Source: VRUE01 sp035698885 (GTDB taxonomy: Bacteria > Actinomycetota > Thermoleophilia > Solirubrobacterales > 70-9). Taken from it: a stretch of DNA of 5,861 bases. Made by a program: the position numbers and the translations under genes. Numbering within the stretch: the stretch's first letter is position 1; every line of letters starts with the position of its first letter. This document shows positions 5,608-5,861 of this stretch, piece after piece. The stretch lies in contig DASSBJ010000117.1 in NCBI GenBank assembly GCA_035698885.1, positions 1 through 5,861 on the forward strand. Direction: 5' to 3'. The notes under the pieces were generated by a model. That model saw only the letters and a program-made list of their open reading frames with translations. It searched no databases and was not told where the DNA came from.

Positions 5608-5861
5608 GACTTGACTCCCTTCAAATGCTCGTAGGTCTCGGCGATGTCCTCCCGGTCCATCAGCGAGTCGATCGCTGCGTCGAGCTTGCGCCGCTGCGCG
5701 GCGCTGAGGCTCTCGGCGAACGCCTCGAGGCCCGCCTGGCGGACGACGAGCAGCGTGTCGACCAGCTGCTTGCCCTTCGCGGTGATCCCGACCCGGCGCA
5801 CGCGCCGGTCGTCGGGGTCCTCGACCCGGGTGGCGAGGTCTTCGCCGACCAGGGCGTCGAC
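5604..5861 (-). CDS. MarR-family transcriptional regulator (partial, N-terminus beyond window)
   Basis: The frame is open from the window edge and gives the C-terminal 85 residues. Its opening part, VDALVGEDLATRVEDPDDRR followed by VRRVGITAKGK, is the end of the recognition helix and the beta-wing of the MarR winged helix-turn-helix (consensus L..+GL..R..DP.DRR...V.LT..G). The rest is the C-terminal dimerisation helices, ending in HLKGVKS. MarR proteins are dimeric repressors released by small ligands and often control an adjacent efflux pump. The stop TGA overlaps the exporter TTG start, so the two form one operon. Apparent internal starts such as the GTG at 5801 would lose the DNA-binding wing and are not real starts. 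Confidence 0.93.
   Translation of the reverse strand, partial: VDALVGEDLATRVEDPDDRRVRRVGITAKGKQLVDTLLVVRQAGLEAFAESLSAAQRRKLDAAIDSLMDREDIAETYEHLKGVKS
5615..5620 (-). promoter_or_regulatory. Ribosome binding site for the MFS exporter
   Basis: AGGGAG on the minus strand lies inside the last codons of the marR gene, 7 bases before the TTG at 5607. It is the clearest Shine-Dalgarno in the window and is what fixes the unusual TTG start. Confidence 0.65.

Noticed and set aside
4546..5634. Plus-strand frame rich in Asp/Arg/Glu/His, and a second minus-strand frame over 3995-5566
   Set aside because: Both are other-frame readings of the MFS exporter; their charged, Arg-rich products are artefacts of GC-rich membrane-protein codons.

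Overview
This is a very GC-rich (roughly 70% by eye), gene-dense bacterial stretch with almost no intergenic DNA. The base composition, the GTG and TTG starts, the apparently leaderless bioB start and the flavour of the proteins suggest a high-GC actinobacterium, possibly a Thermoleophilia/Solirubrobacterales-type organism. That placement is inference; nothing here identifies the species.

Layout. (1) Positions 1-1031, minus strand: a secreted family 3 glycoside hydrolase (NagZ-like beta-N-acetylhexosaminidase), cut off at its C-terminus by the window edge. (2) Positions 1032-1105: a short divergent intergenic region. A 41-bp near-perfect palindrome (1011-1051) lies across it and over the annotated hydrolase start codon. 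(3) Positions 1106-4137, plus strand: a compact biotin operon, bioB-bioF-bioD. bioB and bioF overlap by 4 bases (ATGA), and bioF and bioD are 6 bases apart. (4) Positions 4051-5607, minus strand: a DHA2-family (14-helix) MFS drug exporter whose last 28 codons and stop are antisense to the end of bioD. (5) Positions 5604-5861, minus strand: the C-terminal part of a MarR-family repressor, overlapping the exporter start by 4 bases and running off the window.

How the genes work together. BioF makes 8-amino-7-oxononanoate (KAPA) from pimeloyl thioester and alanine. BioD closes the ureido ring of diaminononanoate to give dethiobiotin, and BioB inserts sulfur to give biotin. The intermediate step (BioA, KAPA to diaminononanoate) and pimelate synthesis are not encoded here. 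The MarR/MFS pair looks like a separate, self-regulated efflux operon converging on the biotin operon.

The most unusual points are the 41-bp palindrome between nagZ and bioB, a perfect 10-bp inverted repeat inside bioD that coincides with a local in-frame protein insertion, a proline where BioF enzymes normally have the PLP-stacking histidine, and a hydrolase lacking the canonical NagZ Asp-Ser-His catalytic dyad. I saw no RNA gene, CRISPR array, IS element or transposase. None of these calls was checked by a database search.
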